Shown: positions 24,839 to 33,404 of the stretch, one piece after another | Numbering within the stretch: position 1 is the stretch's first letter | Layout: every line of letters starts with the position of its first letter | NCBI RefSeq assembly: GCF_003344785.1 | Contig: NZ_QPMK01000021.1 | Location: forward strand, 26,595 to 74,696 | Direction of reading: 5' to 3' | DNA length: 48,102 nucleotides | DNA from: Thalassococcus profundi | GTDB taxonomy: Bacteria; Pseudomonadota; Alphaproteobacteria; Rhodobacterales; Rhodobacteraceae | The notes under the pieces: generated by a model | What the model was told of the DNA's origin: nothing | Database searches by the model: none | The model's input: the letters and a program-made list of their open reading frames with translations, nothing else | Made by a program: the position numbers and the translations under genes

Positions 24839-24895
24839 GCTGTTGCGGGTTCTGCCCGGTTTCGCCCGGCGAGGCAAGACACCTGCGGACCCCGG

Positions 24896-25363
24896 TCACA
24901 GCCGTCGCGTCATGAACACGCTCAACGGGTCGGGGCGGTAGTGGGCGAAGGGCGGGCACGGCACGAAGCCCGCGCTTTCGTAGAGCCGCCGCGCCGCGGC
25001 AAAGCCCGGCTCCGCGCCGGTTTCGAGCCAGGCGCTATCAGCCCCCGCGCGCCGCGCTTCGTGAAGCAGCCCCTCCAGCAGGCGCCGCCCGAGCCCCTGC
25101 CCGCGTGCGGCTTCGGCCGTGTGCATGCTCTTCAGCTCGACCGCCCCCGGGCCGATGGTCTCGAAAGCGCCGATGGCCTGCACTGCGCCTTCGGCGTCTC
25201 GCAGCACGAAAATCTGCGCCCCCGAGGCGGTCAGTTCCTCGGCGGTCTTGACGTGGCAGCTGTCCGGCGGGGTCTGTGCGCGCATCAGCGCGTGATGCGC
25301 GGCCAGCAGGTCCGCGACGCCAGCATCCTGCGCGGCGGCGCGGACCAGCGGCGCCTCGGTCAA
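24896..25363 (-). CDS. GNAT-family N-acetyltransferase
   Basis: This 155-aa protein has the GNAT core. Motif A is [20 protein letters not shown] (Q/RxxGxG/A for acetyl-CoA), and the C-terminal [20 protein letters not shown] is the YE.AGF segment. No ATG is available at the family-like start. I propose TTG at 25363, which overlaps the stop of the preceding complex I-related gene as TTGA, implying translational coupling. An internal ATG (MRAQTPP) would remove the first strand and helix. Substrate unknown. Confidence 0.8.
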   Translation of the reverse strand: MTEAPLVRAAAQDAGVADLLAAHHALMRAQTPPDSCHVKTAEELTASGAQIFVLRDAEGAVQAIGAFETIGPGAVELKSMHTAEAARGQGLGRRLLEGLLHEARRAGADSAWLETGAEPGFAAARRLYESAGFVPCPPFAHYRPDPLSVFMTRRL

Positions 25364-25671
25364 TGGGTCCAGGCGCCCCGGCGGTCGACGGCGAAATTCT
25401 CGGCGTAGCCGCGGGGACGCACGTTCGCCTTGCGCTTTTTCGGTTCGATCACCTGGGCGTCGATGCCATGATCCTTGGCGTATTCCACCGCGGCGTCGCG
25501 GGTGTCGAAGCGCAGCCGCACCTGGCTTTGGGTGTCGGACGACGATGTCCAGCCCATCAGCGGGTCGATTTCGCGGGCGCTGTCCGGGGCGAAGTCCAGA
25601 ACCCAGTGATGGGTCTTGGCCTGCCCGGAGGACATGGCGGTTCGGCTCGGTTGGTAGATACGCGCGCGCAT
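25360..25671 (-). CDS. NDUFS4-like ETC complex I accessory subunit
   Basis: This 103-aa protein matches the family of NADH dehydrogenase accessory subunits homologous to mitochondrial NDUFS4. Its features are [19 protein letters not shown] at the start, [20 protein letters not shown], and the C-terminal [19 protein letters not shown]. It is characteristic of alphaproteobacteria and sits at the complex I hydrophilic arm. The ATG at 25671 fits the family length; the longer upstream frame is not family-like. It stands apart from the nuo operon, as is usual. Confidence 0.92.
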   Translation of the reverse strand: MRARIYQPSRTAMSSGQAKTHHWVLDFAPDSAREIDPLMGWTSSSDTQSQVRLRFDTRDAAVEYAKDHGIDAQVIEPKKRKANVRPRGYAENFAVDRRGAWTH

Positions 25672-25886
25672 GCAGCAGACTCCTGTTTCCTCTGCGGCGC
25701 AGTATCGTGAATTCGCAGCCTGCCCGCAACGTGCGATTTGCCGCGATTTTCGACATCCGCTCCCGATCTGCCGGTTGCGCCGCACGTGCGCCGGGTCGTC
25801 CACCGTCCACCGAGCTCGGGATCATCTTGCGCGGACACGCCCGCTGCGGGCATCCTTTCGGATATTGCGCGGATGCAGGTGTCGCC

Positions 25887-26741
25887 ATGTCAGATGACCA
25901 AAGCCTCAGAGACCGGGTTCTTGTCCTCGAAAGCCGGCTGATCGAATTGAAGGACCGGATCGAAAAGCCCCCCAAGCCGCCGCTGTGGAAGCGGATCGTG
26001 AGTTGGGAGATGCTCAGGAACCTGATGGTCGTCGTCGGCATTCCGGCCGCGGGCTGGGGCGCCTATACGGTGCTGGACGAACAGCTGATCAGCCAGAAGG
26101 CGCTGGAACGCCAGGCCCGCCTGTCCATCGCCAGCGCCGAACTGGCGGAATTGCAGAGCTTCAACGAAGGCGTCTTCATCCAGCAGGCGCAGGACAACGA
26201 CCGCGTGGCCTTTGCCAAGACCGAGGCGCAGCGCGGCCGGGTCGAACGGCTGACGAAGAACCTCGTGGCCTTCTGGCAGGACTACCCCGAAGAGCTGACC
26301 CGGTCGGAAAAGACCACGCTGGCCGAGGCGCTGCTGGGCCTGCAACAGACCGATACGGCGCTGGCGGTGGCGAACACGGTGGACGAGACCGCCATGGGGC
26401 CGATCTGGCAGGGCGACATGGACCTGCTGCGCGGGCGCATCCTTTTCGCCCGTGGCCCGGCGCAGGACCCGGACGCTGCCCGCGACGCGCTGCGTGCCGC
26501 GCTGGCCCATGCGGAAACGCATCCCGACGACGGTGTCCGCCTTGGTTTGATGGAAAAGTATGCGGCCGTCCGCCTCCAGAACGAGATCTGGCTCGACACC
26601 CGCTGCTCCGACGTGGTGCCGATCGCCGATTTCCTGCAAACCCTGGTCGACGACGCCGACCCCGAGGGCGGTGTGGACGAGGTGCGCGAGGTGACGCTGC
26701 GCGTGCTCGACGCCCACGCGCGGCAGTGCCCGGACAGCTGA
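25887..26741 (+). CDS. membrane-anchored protein of unknown function
   Basis: This 284-aa protein has a short coiled-coil-like N-terminus (LRDRVLVLESRLIELKDRIE, residues 7-26) and a single membrane segment near residues 48-65 (MVVVGIPAAGWGAYTVL). A mainly helical C-terminal region rich in Ala/Glu/Asp with TPR-like spacing (AEALLGLQQTDTALAVANTV, ARDALRAALAHAETHPDDG) follows. No enzyme motif is visible. A role as a scaffold is inferred. It is divergent from the NDUFS4-like gene and upstream of uvrB, from which it is separated by 72 bp. The ATG at 25887 lacks a strong Shine-Dalgarno. Confidence 0.75.
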   Translation: MSDDQSLRDRVLVLESRLIELKDRIEKPPKPPLWKRIVSWEMLRNLMVVVGIPAAGWGAYTVLDEQLISQKALERQARLSIASAELAELQSFNEGVFIQQAQDNDRVAFAKTEAQRGRVERLTKNLVAFWQDYPEELTRSEKTTLAEALLGLQQTDTALAVANTVDETAMGPIWQGDMDLLRGRILFARGPAQDPDAARDALRAALAHAETHPDDGVRLGLMEKYAAVRLQNEIWLDTRCSDVVPIADFLQTLVDDADPEGGVDEVREVTLRVLDAHARQCPDS

Positions 26742-26813
26742 TCGCCAAGACCGGCCCGCGCCGCCTTGCATCTTGGCCCGCGCATGACAAATAAGAGGAC
26801 AAGGAGGCGCCCC

Positions 26814-29021
26814 ATGCCCTATGCCCATTCCGACAAGTCCGAAACGACGCCCGTCCTGATGCACGCGCCCGCGCCGGACGTGAAGACCCGCGAAAAGCTC
26901 GAAGGCGGCATCCGCTTTCGCATGGCGACCGAATTCGAACCGGCAGGCGACCAACCCACCGCGATCAAGGAGCTGGCGCAGGGCGTCCTGGACGGCGAAC
27001 GCGACCAGGTGCTGCTTGGGGCCACAGGCACCGGCAAGACCTTCACAATGGCCAAGATCATCGAGGAAACCCAGCGCCCGGCGATCATCCTCGCCCCCAA
27101 CAAGACGCTGGCGGCGCAGCTTTACGGCGAATTCAAGGGGTTCTTTCCCGACAACGCGGTCGAGTATTTCGTCAGCTATTACGACTACTACCAGCCCGAG
27201 GCCTACGTGGCGCGGTCGGACACCTATATCGAGAAGGAATCGCAGATCAACGAACAGATCGACCGGATGCGCCACTCGGCCACCCGGGCGCTTCTGGAGC
27301 GCGACGACGTGATCATCGTCGCCTCGGTCTCGTGCATCTACGGCATCGGGTCGGTGGAAACCTACGGCGCGATGACGCAGGATCTGCATGTTGGACAGGA
27401 ATACGACCAGCGCAAGGTCATGGCGGACCTCGTGGCGCAGCAGTACCGCCGCAACGACCAGGCCTTCCAGCGCGGCAGTTTCCGGGTGCGCGGCGACAGC
27501 CTCGAGATCTTTCCCGCCCACCTCGAGGACCGCGCGTGGAAGCTGAGCTTTTTCGGGGAAGAGCTTGAGGCGATTACCGAATTCGATCCGCTGACCGGCG
27601 AGAAGACCGGCAGTTTCGACCGCATCCGGGTCTATGCCAACAGCCATTACGTGACGCCGAAGCCGACGATGCAGCAGGCGGTCATCCAGATCAAGAAAGA
27701 GCTGCGCCAGCGGCTCGACCAGCTTGTCGGCGAAGGCAAGCTGCTGGAGGCGCAGCGGCTGGAGCAGCGCACCAATTTCGACATCGAGATGCTGGAGGCC
27801 ACCGGCGTCTGCAACGGGATCGAGAACTATTCGCGCTACCTGACGGGCCGCGCGCCCGGCGAACCGCCGCCCACCCTGTTCGAATTCATCCCCGACAATG
27901 CCATCGTCTTCGCGGACGAGAGCCACGTCTCGGTTCCGCAGATCGGCGGCATGTACAAGGGCGACTACCGGCGCAAGTTCACCCTGGCCGAACACGGTTT
28001 CCGCCTGCCGTCCTGCATGGACAACCGCCCCCTCAAGTTCGAGGAATGGAACGCGATGCGGCCGCAGTCGGTCTTCGTATCCGCCACGCCCGCGGCCTGG
28101 GAGATGGAACAGACCGGCGGCGTCTTCACCGAACAGGTGATCCGCCCCACCGGCCTTCTGGACCCGCAGGTGGAAATCCGCCCGGTGGAGATGCAGGTGG
28201 ACGATCTTCTGGACGAGGTGCGCAAGGTCGCGGCCGACGGTTACCGGACGCTCTGCACCACGCTGACCAAGCGCATGGCCGAGGATCTGACGGAATACAT
28301 GCACGAACAGGGCATCCGGGTGCGCTACATGCATTCCGACATCGATACCATTGAAAGAATTGAAATTCTGCGCGACCTGCGCCTTGGCGCCTTCGACGTG
28401 CTGATCGGCATCAACCTGCTGCGCGAGGGTCTCGACATTCCCGAATGCGGGCTGGTGGCCATTCTGGATGCGGACAAGGAAGGCTTCCTGCGCTCGGAGA
28501 CCTCGCTGATCCAGACCATCGGCCGGGCGGCGCGGAATGCCGAGGGCCGCGTCATCATGTATGCCGACCGGATTACCGGGTCGATGGAACGCGCGCTGGC
28601 CGAGACCAACCGCCGCCGCGAAAAGCAGATCGCCTATAACGAGGAGCACGGCATCACGCCCGCGACGATCAAGAAGAACGTCGATGACATTCTGCAGGGC
28701 CTCTACAAGGGCGACGTCGACATGAACCGCGTCACCGCCAAGGTCGACAAGGCTCACGGCGGCAACCTGCAGGCGGTGCTGGACGGGCTGCGCACCGACA
28801 TGCGCAAGGCCGCCGAGAACCTCGAGTTCGAGGAGGCCGCGCGCCTGCGCGACGAGGTCAAGCGGCTGGAGGCGGTGGACCTTGCCGTCGCCGACGACCC
28901 TCTGGCACGTCAGTCGGCCATCGACGCGGCGACGGAGGCCGCGACCAAGGCCTCGGGCCGGTCCACGGCGGGACGTGGCGGGATGCGCGGCGGCAATGTG
29001 CAGCGGCGGAAGAAGCGGTAG
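26814..29021 (+). CDS. uvrB: excinuclease ABC subunit UvrB
   Basis: This 735-aa helicase-like subunit of the UvrABC nucleotide-excision repair complex has all landmarks. Walker A is GATGTGKT (about 69-76), the beta-hairpin region is [11 protein letters not shown], and Walker B appears as [36 protein letters not shown] and TIGRAARN (motif VI) follow. A C-terminal UVR domain ([18 protein letters not shown]) contacts UvrC. The ATG at 26814 was chosen because AAGGAGG lies 7-13 bases upstream; an earlier ATG at 26784 lacks this. The tail is Arg/Lys-rich (QRRKKR). Confidence 0.98.
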   Translation: MPYAHSDKSETTPVLMHAPAPDVKTREKLEGGIRFRMATEFEPAGDQPTAIKELAQGVLDGERDQVLLGATGTGKTFTMAKIIEETQRPAIILAPNKTLAAQLYGEFKGFFPDNAVEYFVSYYDYYQPEAYVARSDTYIEKESQINEQIDRMRHSATRALLERDDVIIVASVSCIYGIGSVETYGAMTQDLHVGQEYDQRKVMADLVAQQYRRNDQAFQRGSFRVRGDSLEIFPAHLEDRAWKLSFFGEELEAITEFDPLTGEKTGSFDRIRVYANSHYVTPKPTMQQAVIQIKKELRQRLDQLVGEGKLLEAQRLEQRTNFDIEMLEATGVCNGIENYSRYLTGRAPGEPPPTLFEFIPDNAIVFADESHVSVPQIGGMYKGDYRRKFTLAEHGFRLPSCMDNRPLKFEEWNAMRPQSVFVSATPAAWEMEQTGGVFTEQVIRPTGLLDPQVEIRPVEMQVDDLLDEVRKVAADGYRTLCTTLTKRMAEDLTEYMHEQGIRVRYMHSDIDTIERIEILRDLRLGAFDVLIGINLLREGLDIPECGLVAILDADKEGFLRSETSLIQTIGRAARNAEGRVIMYADRITGSMERALAETNRRREKQIAYNEEHGITPATIKKNVDDILQGLYKGDVDMNRVTAKVDKAHGGNLQAVLDGLRTDMRKAAENLEFEEAARLRDEVKRLEAVDLAVADDPLARQSAIDAATEAATKASGRSTAGRGGMRGGNVQRRKKR

Positions 29022-29216
29022 GAATCAGAGTGTCGGGAAACTCCTGAGCCCGAGATTGTCCAAGGTCTCCGGCGATGCGCGCGACGGGGGGCAGAGCTTC
29101 GCAAAGCGCCGCGCAACACCGTACTCGCGTCAAGGTTCCTTCACGGCGAAAAAACATTTCCGGGAACGGATGTCACGATCCCGTGCGTTGTCCTGCCAGA
29201 ACAAAGGAGACGCACA

Positions 29217-29402
29217 ATGGAATATGGACTTCTGGGGCTCATCGTCCTCATCGCCGACATCTACGCGATCTACAACGTCTTTACCTCCGGGGCCTCGACC
29301 CTGGCGAAAGTCCTGTGGATCCTCGCCATCCTGATCCTGCCGGTGCTTGGCTTCATCGCCTGGCTGGTGGCTGGCCCCCGTGGCGGTTCGGTGCGCGTCT
29401 GA
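29217..29402 (+). CDS. small membrane protein (PLDc_N-like)
   Basis: This 61-aa hydrophobic protein has two predicted membrane helices (residues about 3-23 and 30-52), ending VAGPRGGSVRV. The pattern GLIVLIADIYAIYNVFTSG with VLWILAILILPVLGFIAWLV is that of the stand-alone PLDc_N domain found before cardiolipin-synthase-like enzymes and as small solo proteins. The function of solo forms is unknown. An AAAGGAG Shine-Dalgarno precedes the ATG, and a strong terminator follows 30 bp after the stop. Confidence 0.82.
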   Translation: MEYGLLGLIVLIADIYAIYNVFTSGASTLAKVLWILAILILPVLGFIAWLVAGPRGGSVRV

Positions 29403-29431
29403 GCGCAACCCGGATCACGGAGAAGATGTTC

Positions 29432-29459
29432 AGCGCGGGCCTTCGGGTCCGCGCTTTTT
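29432..29459 (+). terminator. intrinsic terminator after small membrane protein gene
   Basis: AGCGCGGGCC pairs with GGTCCGCGCT around a TTCG tetraloop and is followed by a T-run. One G-T pair sits in the stem. Confidence 0.88.
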
Positions 29460-29625
29460 CGTGCCGGAAGGGGCCATCGGAGGAAGTTTTTCAGTCACCC
29501 CGTCATTCCCCTTGCGCGACTCATGCGCTGGCCTCATATGCGCGCAATCCGGGCGTGAGGCTCCGTCCGGCGGCTGCAGGGGCGAGCACGCCCCGAGAGC
29601 GCCCTCCTCTTCATGAGACACGTAC

Positions 29626-29880
29626 ATGCGTTCGCTGATCGCCGCGGCCCTGCTGGCCGTAACCGCCGTTCCCGCCTTCGCCGACAGCACCCAGGGCACC
29701 GTCCTGGCCTACGACCGCGTCGCCAACGTGATCGTGCTCGAGGACAAGACCGTCTGGTCGCTCGAGACCCTGAAGACCGTGCCCGAAGGCCTCAAGGCCG
29801 GCGACACGGTCGAGATCAACTTCACCTCCAACGCCGATAACGGCTGGGGCAGGATCAACGCGGTCACCATCAAGGGCTGA
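29626..29880 (+). CDS. small periplasmic protein (DUF1344-like)
   Basis: This 84-aa protein has a signal peptide (about residues 1-19, cleaved after AFA). The mature domain is short and beta-rich: GTVLAYDRVANVIVLEDKTV, then LKAGDTVEINF. The pattern of a one-residue-per-turn beta barrel ending in a GD.V.I.F strand resembles DUF1344 proteins. Function unknown. GC and codon use match neighbours. Confidence 0.75.
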   Translation: MRSLIAAALLAVTAVPAFADSTQGTVLAYDRVANVIVLEDKTVWSLETLKTVPEGLKAGDTVEINFTSNADNGWGRINAVTIKG

Positions 29881-29961
29881 GGCGGCGCGGACCGTGTCAC
29901 GACCCCGAGAGCGGCGCGATTTCGCACTGCCCTCGGGGCGGTTACGGGATAGACTGCCGAC

Positions 29962-30348
29962 ATGATCCGGTCCTTCAGCCTTTGCGCCCTTCTGGCCCTC
30001 GGCGCCTGCGCCACGCCGCGTGAGCAATGCGAATCCGACGCCGCCGCGCCCTATCGCGCGGCGCTGTCCGAGCAGGCGGACAACGCCCGCGACCTGGCCC
30101 GCGGCTATGTCTTCAAGACCCGGTTCGAGGAGCGGGTCCGGCGGCGCGCCTGCCCGATCCCGGGCGGCGGCTTCTATCCCTGTTTCGAACGCGATCTGCA
30201 GCCGGTGACCCGCAAGGCGCCGATCGACGCTCCGGCTCTGCGGGCACGGCAGGCGGAGCTGGCACGGATCCTGCCCCAGCTGCGCAAGACCGCCGGGCGG
30301 GACGTGGCGCAATGCCGGGCGCTTTATCCGGTCGAAGAGGCGGGGTGA
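29962..30348 (+). CDS. small putative lipoprotein of unknown function
   Basis: This 128-aa protein begins with a lipoprotein signal (RSFSLCALLALGAC, lipobox LGAC with Cys15). The mature region contains four further cysteines (EQCES, RRACPIPGG, YPCFERD, AQCRAL), which could form two disulfides in the periplasm. The rest is helical and Arg-rich. I do not recognise a family. It faces the hemerythrin cluster, with a repeat between them. Confidence 0.72.
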   Translation: MIRSFSLCALLALGACATPREQCESDAAAPYRAALSEQADNARDLARGYVFKTRFEERVRRRACPIPGGGFYPCFERDLQPVTRKAPIDAPALRARQAELARILPQLRKTAGRDVAQCRALYPVEEAG

Positions 30349-30370
30349 GGCGTTCTGGATGCCAGCGGCA

Positions 30371-30425
30371 TACGAGAGGCGCTGCCTCTCGTGCTCTCCG
30401 GAGTTTATCGGCAAGATGAAGGGGC
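30371..30425 (+). repeat. modular intergenic repeat, copy C
   Basis: TACGAGAGGC, GCT, GCCTCTCGT forms a 9-bp hairpin, followed by GCTCTCCGGAG and TTTATCGGCAAGATGAAGGG. It matches the reverse complement of copy B (17.9 kb) with a single 1-nt deletion over about 55 bp. It lies between convergent genes. Confidence 0.78.
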
Positions 30426-30553
30426 GCGCGGGTTCGGCGGATCGACACATCCTGAAGCGTCCGGGTTAAACCCGCAGCACGGAATGCGGCCTGAAACCAA
30501 AGGTTTCAACACGTCGAGTGATGCATCTTGTTTCAAGCTGAACGCAAAACGCT

Positions 30554-30619
30554 CTAGATCAGCGGCACGAAGGGCACGCCGCAGCCGGACAGCAGGGTCA
30601 GGAATATCAGCGCTCTCAT
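30554..30619 (-). CDS. 21-residue putative lipoprotein coupled to hemerythrin gene
   Basis: Starting at the ATG at 30619, which overlaps the hemerythrin stop by 4 nt (ATGA), the frame reads MRALIFLTLLSGCGVPFVPL plus Ile, then TAG at 30556-30554. The product has a hydrophobic signal and a lipobox LSGC, so the mature lipidated peptide would be only about nine residues. It is too short for ordinary gene finders. The overlap and the lipobox argue that it is real; conservation has not been tested here. Confidence 0.6.
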   Translation of the reverse strand: MRALIFLTLLSGCGVPFVPLI

Positions 30620-31176
30620 TGCAGGCCCTCCGGTCCGTGTTTGAGGATGACCGGAACGATCAGGTCCTCTTCATCCTCAAGGTGTCGGTTCAGCATATGC
30701 TGGAAGGACATCAATTCCGAGTGGAAATCGCCCGACTCGCCGGTGTCCTGCAGCACCGCGTTGGCGCTGTCGGTGAAGCGGTTCAGCAGCCCGTCCATGG
30801 CGTGGTGATCCTTGTCGAGGATGCCGAAGCCGCGTAGCAGGGTCGGCTCCAGCCCGCTGAGCACCGGGAAGTAGTGGTGATCCTCGATCTGGTGGTGGCC
30901 GTGCAGCTGGCTGACCAGCATGCCGCCGTAGCGCGCGAGGCGCGGCTTGTACTGCGCGGGGTCGATGCGGCCGTCGACGGCGGCCTCGGCATCCTCCCGC
31001 AGCAGGGAGCCCAGCTTGCGGAACATCAGGTGCCGTTCCAGCCAGAACTGCACCAGTCCCGCGAAATTCGGATGCGCCTCCCACCGGTCGCGCGGGAAGG
31101 CGTCGAGCAATTCCAGCAGCGCCTCGGGGATGCGGTCGCGCTTGGCGAGATCGAGATCGTCGGACAGGTCGGTCAT
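30616..31176 (-). CDS. hemerythrin domain-containing protein
   Basis: This 186-aa four-helix-bundle protein has the histidine/acidic ligands of the HHE family: LERHLMFRKL (about 48), LHGHHQIEDHHYFPVL (about 91-106), DKDHHAMDGLL (about 121) and a C-terminal FQHMLNRHLEDEEDLIVPVI (about 158-177) with HxxxE-type spacing. The di-iron site likely binds O2 or NO in the cytoplasm. It is followed by the coupled 21-aa lipoprotein frame and preceded by a UspA gene, suggesting a stress-related cluster. Confidence 0.88.
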   Translation of the reverse strand: MTDLSDDLDLAKRDRIPEALLELLDAFPRDRWEAHPNFAGLVQFWLERHLMFRKLGSLLREDAEAAVDGRIDPAQYKPRLARYGGMLVSQLHGHHQIEDHHYFPVLSGLEPTLLRGFGILDKDHHAMDGLLNRFTDSANAVLQDTGESGDFHSELMSFQHMLNRHLEDEEDLIVPVILKHGPEGLQ

Positions 31177-31222
31177 GGGTCACCTCTGCCGCGCCACATG
31201 GCACAGGCAGAGGCGATGTCAA

Positions 31223-31630
31223 TCACCGAAGCACATGCACCGCGGCGGGGGCGTGGCGGGTGATCTGCGTCGCGGTCGACCCGAGCACGAGGTCCTGCAT
31301 TCCAGGTCGGTGCGAGGCGATGACGATCAGGTCGGTCTCGTGCTCGCGGGCGTATTCGAGGATCGAGCGGCCGGAATGGCCGTGGATCAGCACACCCCTG
31401 GCATTGGGCAGCGTGGCGGCGAGGTCCTTGAGCTGCGCCTCGATCGCATCGCCGGCGGTCTTCATGAAATCGTCGCTGAGGTAGCGCATGGCGTAGCCGG
31501 GCACATCTTCCATCACGTGCATCACCGTGATGCGGCCATCGGGGGTCGCCAGCGTGCGGGCCACCTCAAGCGCCTTCTGGATGCGGGCGTCGTCGTCGAA
31601 GAGAACGGGAACGAGGATGTTGGAATACAT
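31223..31630 (-). CDS. universal stress protein, UspA family
   Basis: This 135-aa protein has a single Usp domain. It shows the N-terminal strand MYSNILVPVLFDDD, a central VLIHGHSGRSILEYAREHET and the ATP-binding-type signature SHRPGMQDLVLGSTATQITR (G2xG9xGS/T pattern). It is a cytoplasmic stress-adaptation protein, probably nucleotide-binding. It lies upstream of the hemerythrin gene on the same strand, 46 bp apart. Confidence 0.92.
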   Translation of the reverse strand: MYSNILVPVLFDDDARIQKALEVARTLATPDGRITVMHVMEDVPGYAMRYLSDDFMKTAGDAIEAQLKDLAATLPNARGVLIHGHSGRSILEYAREHETDLIVIASHRPGMQDLVLGSTATQITRHAPAAVHVLR

Positions 31631-31709
31631 GCGAAGTCTCCTGTGTCGCGTGTGTACAGGGTGCAGCGGTGCAAGGCGGCGCGCCTTGATCCAGATCAGC
31701 CGGGCGCGG

Positions 31710-32552
31710 TCAGAGGTTCGGTTCGCCCTGCAGCCCCAGCAGCTTGCGGAAGCCGGTCCAGTAGCCCGGCAGGCGCGGCGGCTCTGCCAGGCCCGCCAGC
31801 GCCTCGGCCCGCCAGCGCGGCATCCGGCGCTCGGCGAAGTCGCGGCCCCAGTCGAGGTAGCCCTGCACGCCCTCGGGCCGCAGGCGGCAGGCCGACCCCA
31901 CCAGCCCCACCAGCGTTTCGGGCGGCGAATACCATTCGTCCTGGATGCCGGTGACGCGCCCCTGCATCAGCGGGCCGACCCAGCGCATCAGCGCCTTGTC
32001 GGAGAATTGCAGCAGCATCTTCCCCATCTCGGCGCGGCTGTAATGGATCAGCGGCGGGAAGGTGTCGAAGAATACCGCCTTGCCGTCGACGATGGCGAAG
32101 TTGCGGATCGAGGGGTGAAAGCCGATGCGGGTGTCGAACCGGTCGGCGGCGGTCCAGAAGGTGGCGATCACGTCGCCCGCCGCCTCCATCATCGTCAGGG
32201 TCTCGGGCAATGGCCGGCTTTGCATCAGCGGACGCATCATGCTGTCCTGCGGCAGCGCCTCCTGCAGGATCACCGGGACGCGGGCGCCGTCGATATCAAG
32301 AAGCAGGAACTCGGTCTCGGGCAACGGCACGCCGGCGTCACGCAGGGCGGCGGCATAGTCGTCATGCGCCGCCGCCAGCCGGTCCAGAGCCGCCGGGTCG
32401 CGCAGGCCGCGGTAGACCTTGATCACGCGGTCGGCGAACGGCCCCTCCGCGGGCCGGAAGGGTGCGCAGAAATAGCCGAGCCTGGAGATCGGCTGCCCGC
32501 GCGTGGCGCTGTCGGCGCGGATGAGGTCGCGCAGGGCGTCGAGGTCGGTCAT
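31710..32552 (-). CDS. kinase-like-fold protein of unknown function
   Basis: This 280-aa soluble protein shows features reminiscent of an aminoglycoside-phosphotransferase or kinase-like fold. A Lys lies in a strand (DRVIKVYRG, about residue 46). A segment GFHPSIRNFAIVDGKAVFFD (about 138-157) resembles the catalytic loop plus DFG-like aspartate (H..N.....FFDTFPP). The canonical HxD is not exact, so activity is unproven. I chose the ATG at 32552 because GGAG lies nearby upstream; an ATG at 32573 would add seven residues. It may be DUF6206-like. It follows the ParA gene with a 68-bp gap. Confidence 0.55.
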   Translation of the reverse strand: MTDLDALRDLIRADSATRGQPISRLGYFCAPFRPAEGPFADRVIKVYRGLRDPAALDRLAAAHDDYAAALRDAGVPLPETEFLLLDIDGARVPVILQEALPQDSMMRPLMQSRPLPETLTMMEAAGDVIATFWTAADRFDTRIGFHPSIRNFAIVDGKAVFFDTFPPLIHYSRAEMGKMLLQFSDKALMRWVGPLMQGRVTGIQDEWYSPPETLVGLVGSACRLRPEGVQGYLDWGRDFAERRMPRWRAEALAGLAEPPRLPGYWTGFRKLLGLQGEPNL

Positions 32553-32620
32553 GCGGGTCTCCGGTGTGGCCATGCCGCCGGTCTACCGCGCCCGGCGCGC
32601 GGTGAAAAGCCGCGCCGCGG

Positions 32621-33262
32621 TCAGAGGTCGGCGAGAATCCCCGCCACCTCTTCGGCCAGGGCATCGACCTCGGCGCGGGCGGGCGTCTTGGGGCCTTCGG
32701 CAGCGCCGCGGCCGCGGCCCAGCGCCTCGGCATAGATCACGCGGTTGGCGAGTTGCGTGTCGGCGATGCGGGCGGACAGCTTGCCCGCGGCCTCGGCCAC
32801 GTCGGCGGCAAGGCGGGTGCCGGCGCGGGCGCGGTTGATGACCACCAGCGCCTCCTTGTCCTCTCGGCGGGCGAGGTCGAGCACGCCTTCCGTCGCCCAG
32901 AGGTCCACGTGGCTCATCGAGACCGGCACGATCACCAGGTCGGCGGCGCGCAGCGCGGGGCGCAGGTCGCTGTCGGCCTTGGGCGGGGTGTCGACGATCA
33001 CCACGTCGTGGCCATCGGCCAGCTTGCGGCATTCGTAGGTGATGCCCCAGGCGCTGGAGGTGGCGAAGTCGAGGTTCTCGACCAAGGCTTCGTCGGTTTC
33101 CAGCCGGGTCATGAACCAGCGGCCCAGGCTGCCCTGCGGGTCGATGTCGACAAGCGCCACCCGTTTGCCCTGGCGCAGGAACCCGATGGCCAGGTTGGCC
33201 GTGAGCGTGGTCTTGCCCGACCCGCCCTTTTGCTGGGCCACGGTGATGATCGCCCCTGCCAT
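32621..33262 (-). CDS. ParA-family ATPase
   Basis: This 213-aa protein has the deviant Walker A QQKGGSGKTTLTANLA (about residues 8-23), the A' motif VALVDIDPQGSLGRW, Walker B DVVIVDTPP (about 83-91) and switch-like INRARAGTRLAADV. ParA proteins form ATP-dependent gradients on the nucleoid to position cargo such as plasmids or protein clusters. No ParB gene or centromere-like repeat is adjacent, so it is more likely a chromosomal positioning protein than a partition system. The ATG at 33262 (MAGAIITVAQ) fits the family. Confidence 0.9.
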   Translation of the reverse strand: MAGAIITVAQQKGGSGKTTLTANLAIGFLRQGKRVALVDIDPQGSLGRWFMTRLETDEALVENLDFATSSAWGITYECRKLADGHDVVIVDTPPKADSDLRPALRAADLVIVPVSMSHVDLWATEGVLDLARREDKEALVVINRARAGTRLAADVAEAAGKLSARIADTQLANRVIYAEALGRGRGAAEGPKTPARAEVDALAEEVAGILADL

Positions 33263-33404
33263 GTGCGGCGCCCCCTGATTCTCTGCGCGTCTGCGATGCA
33301 TTCTGTCCGCACGGCACCGGAAAGGCCATGGCCGCCCTGCGCCCGGTGCGCGTTAAGCGGGCATTAACCAAGGTTTCGACAAGCTTGCAGGCAGAGGTGA
33401 CCGC

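Noticed and set aside
25890-28757. A 955-codon open frame antisense to uvrB
   Set aside because: It mirrors uvrB codon bias in GC-rich DNA, has no family-like motifs, and uvrB itself is certain.
32621-33262. ParA as part of a plasmid partition system
   Set aside because: No ParB gene, replication gene or iterated centromere-like repeats are near; the setting is chromosomal.
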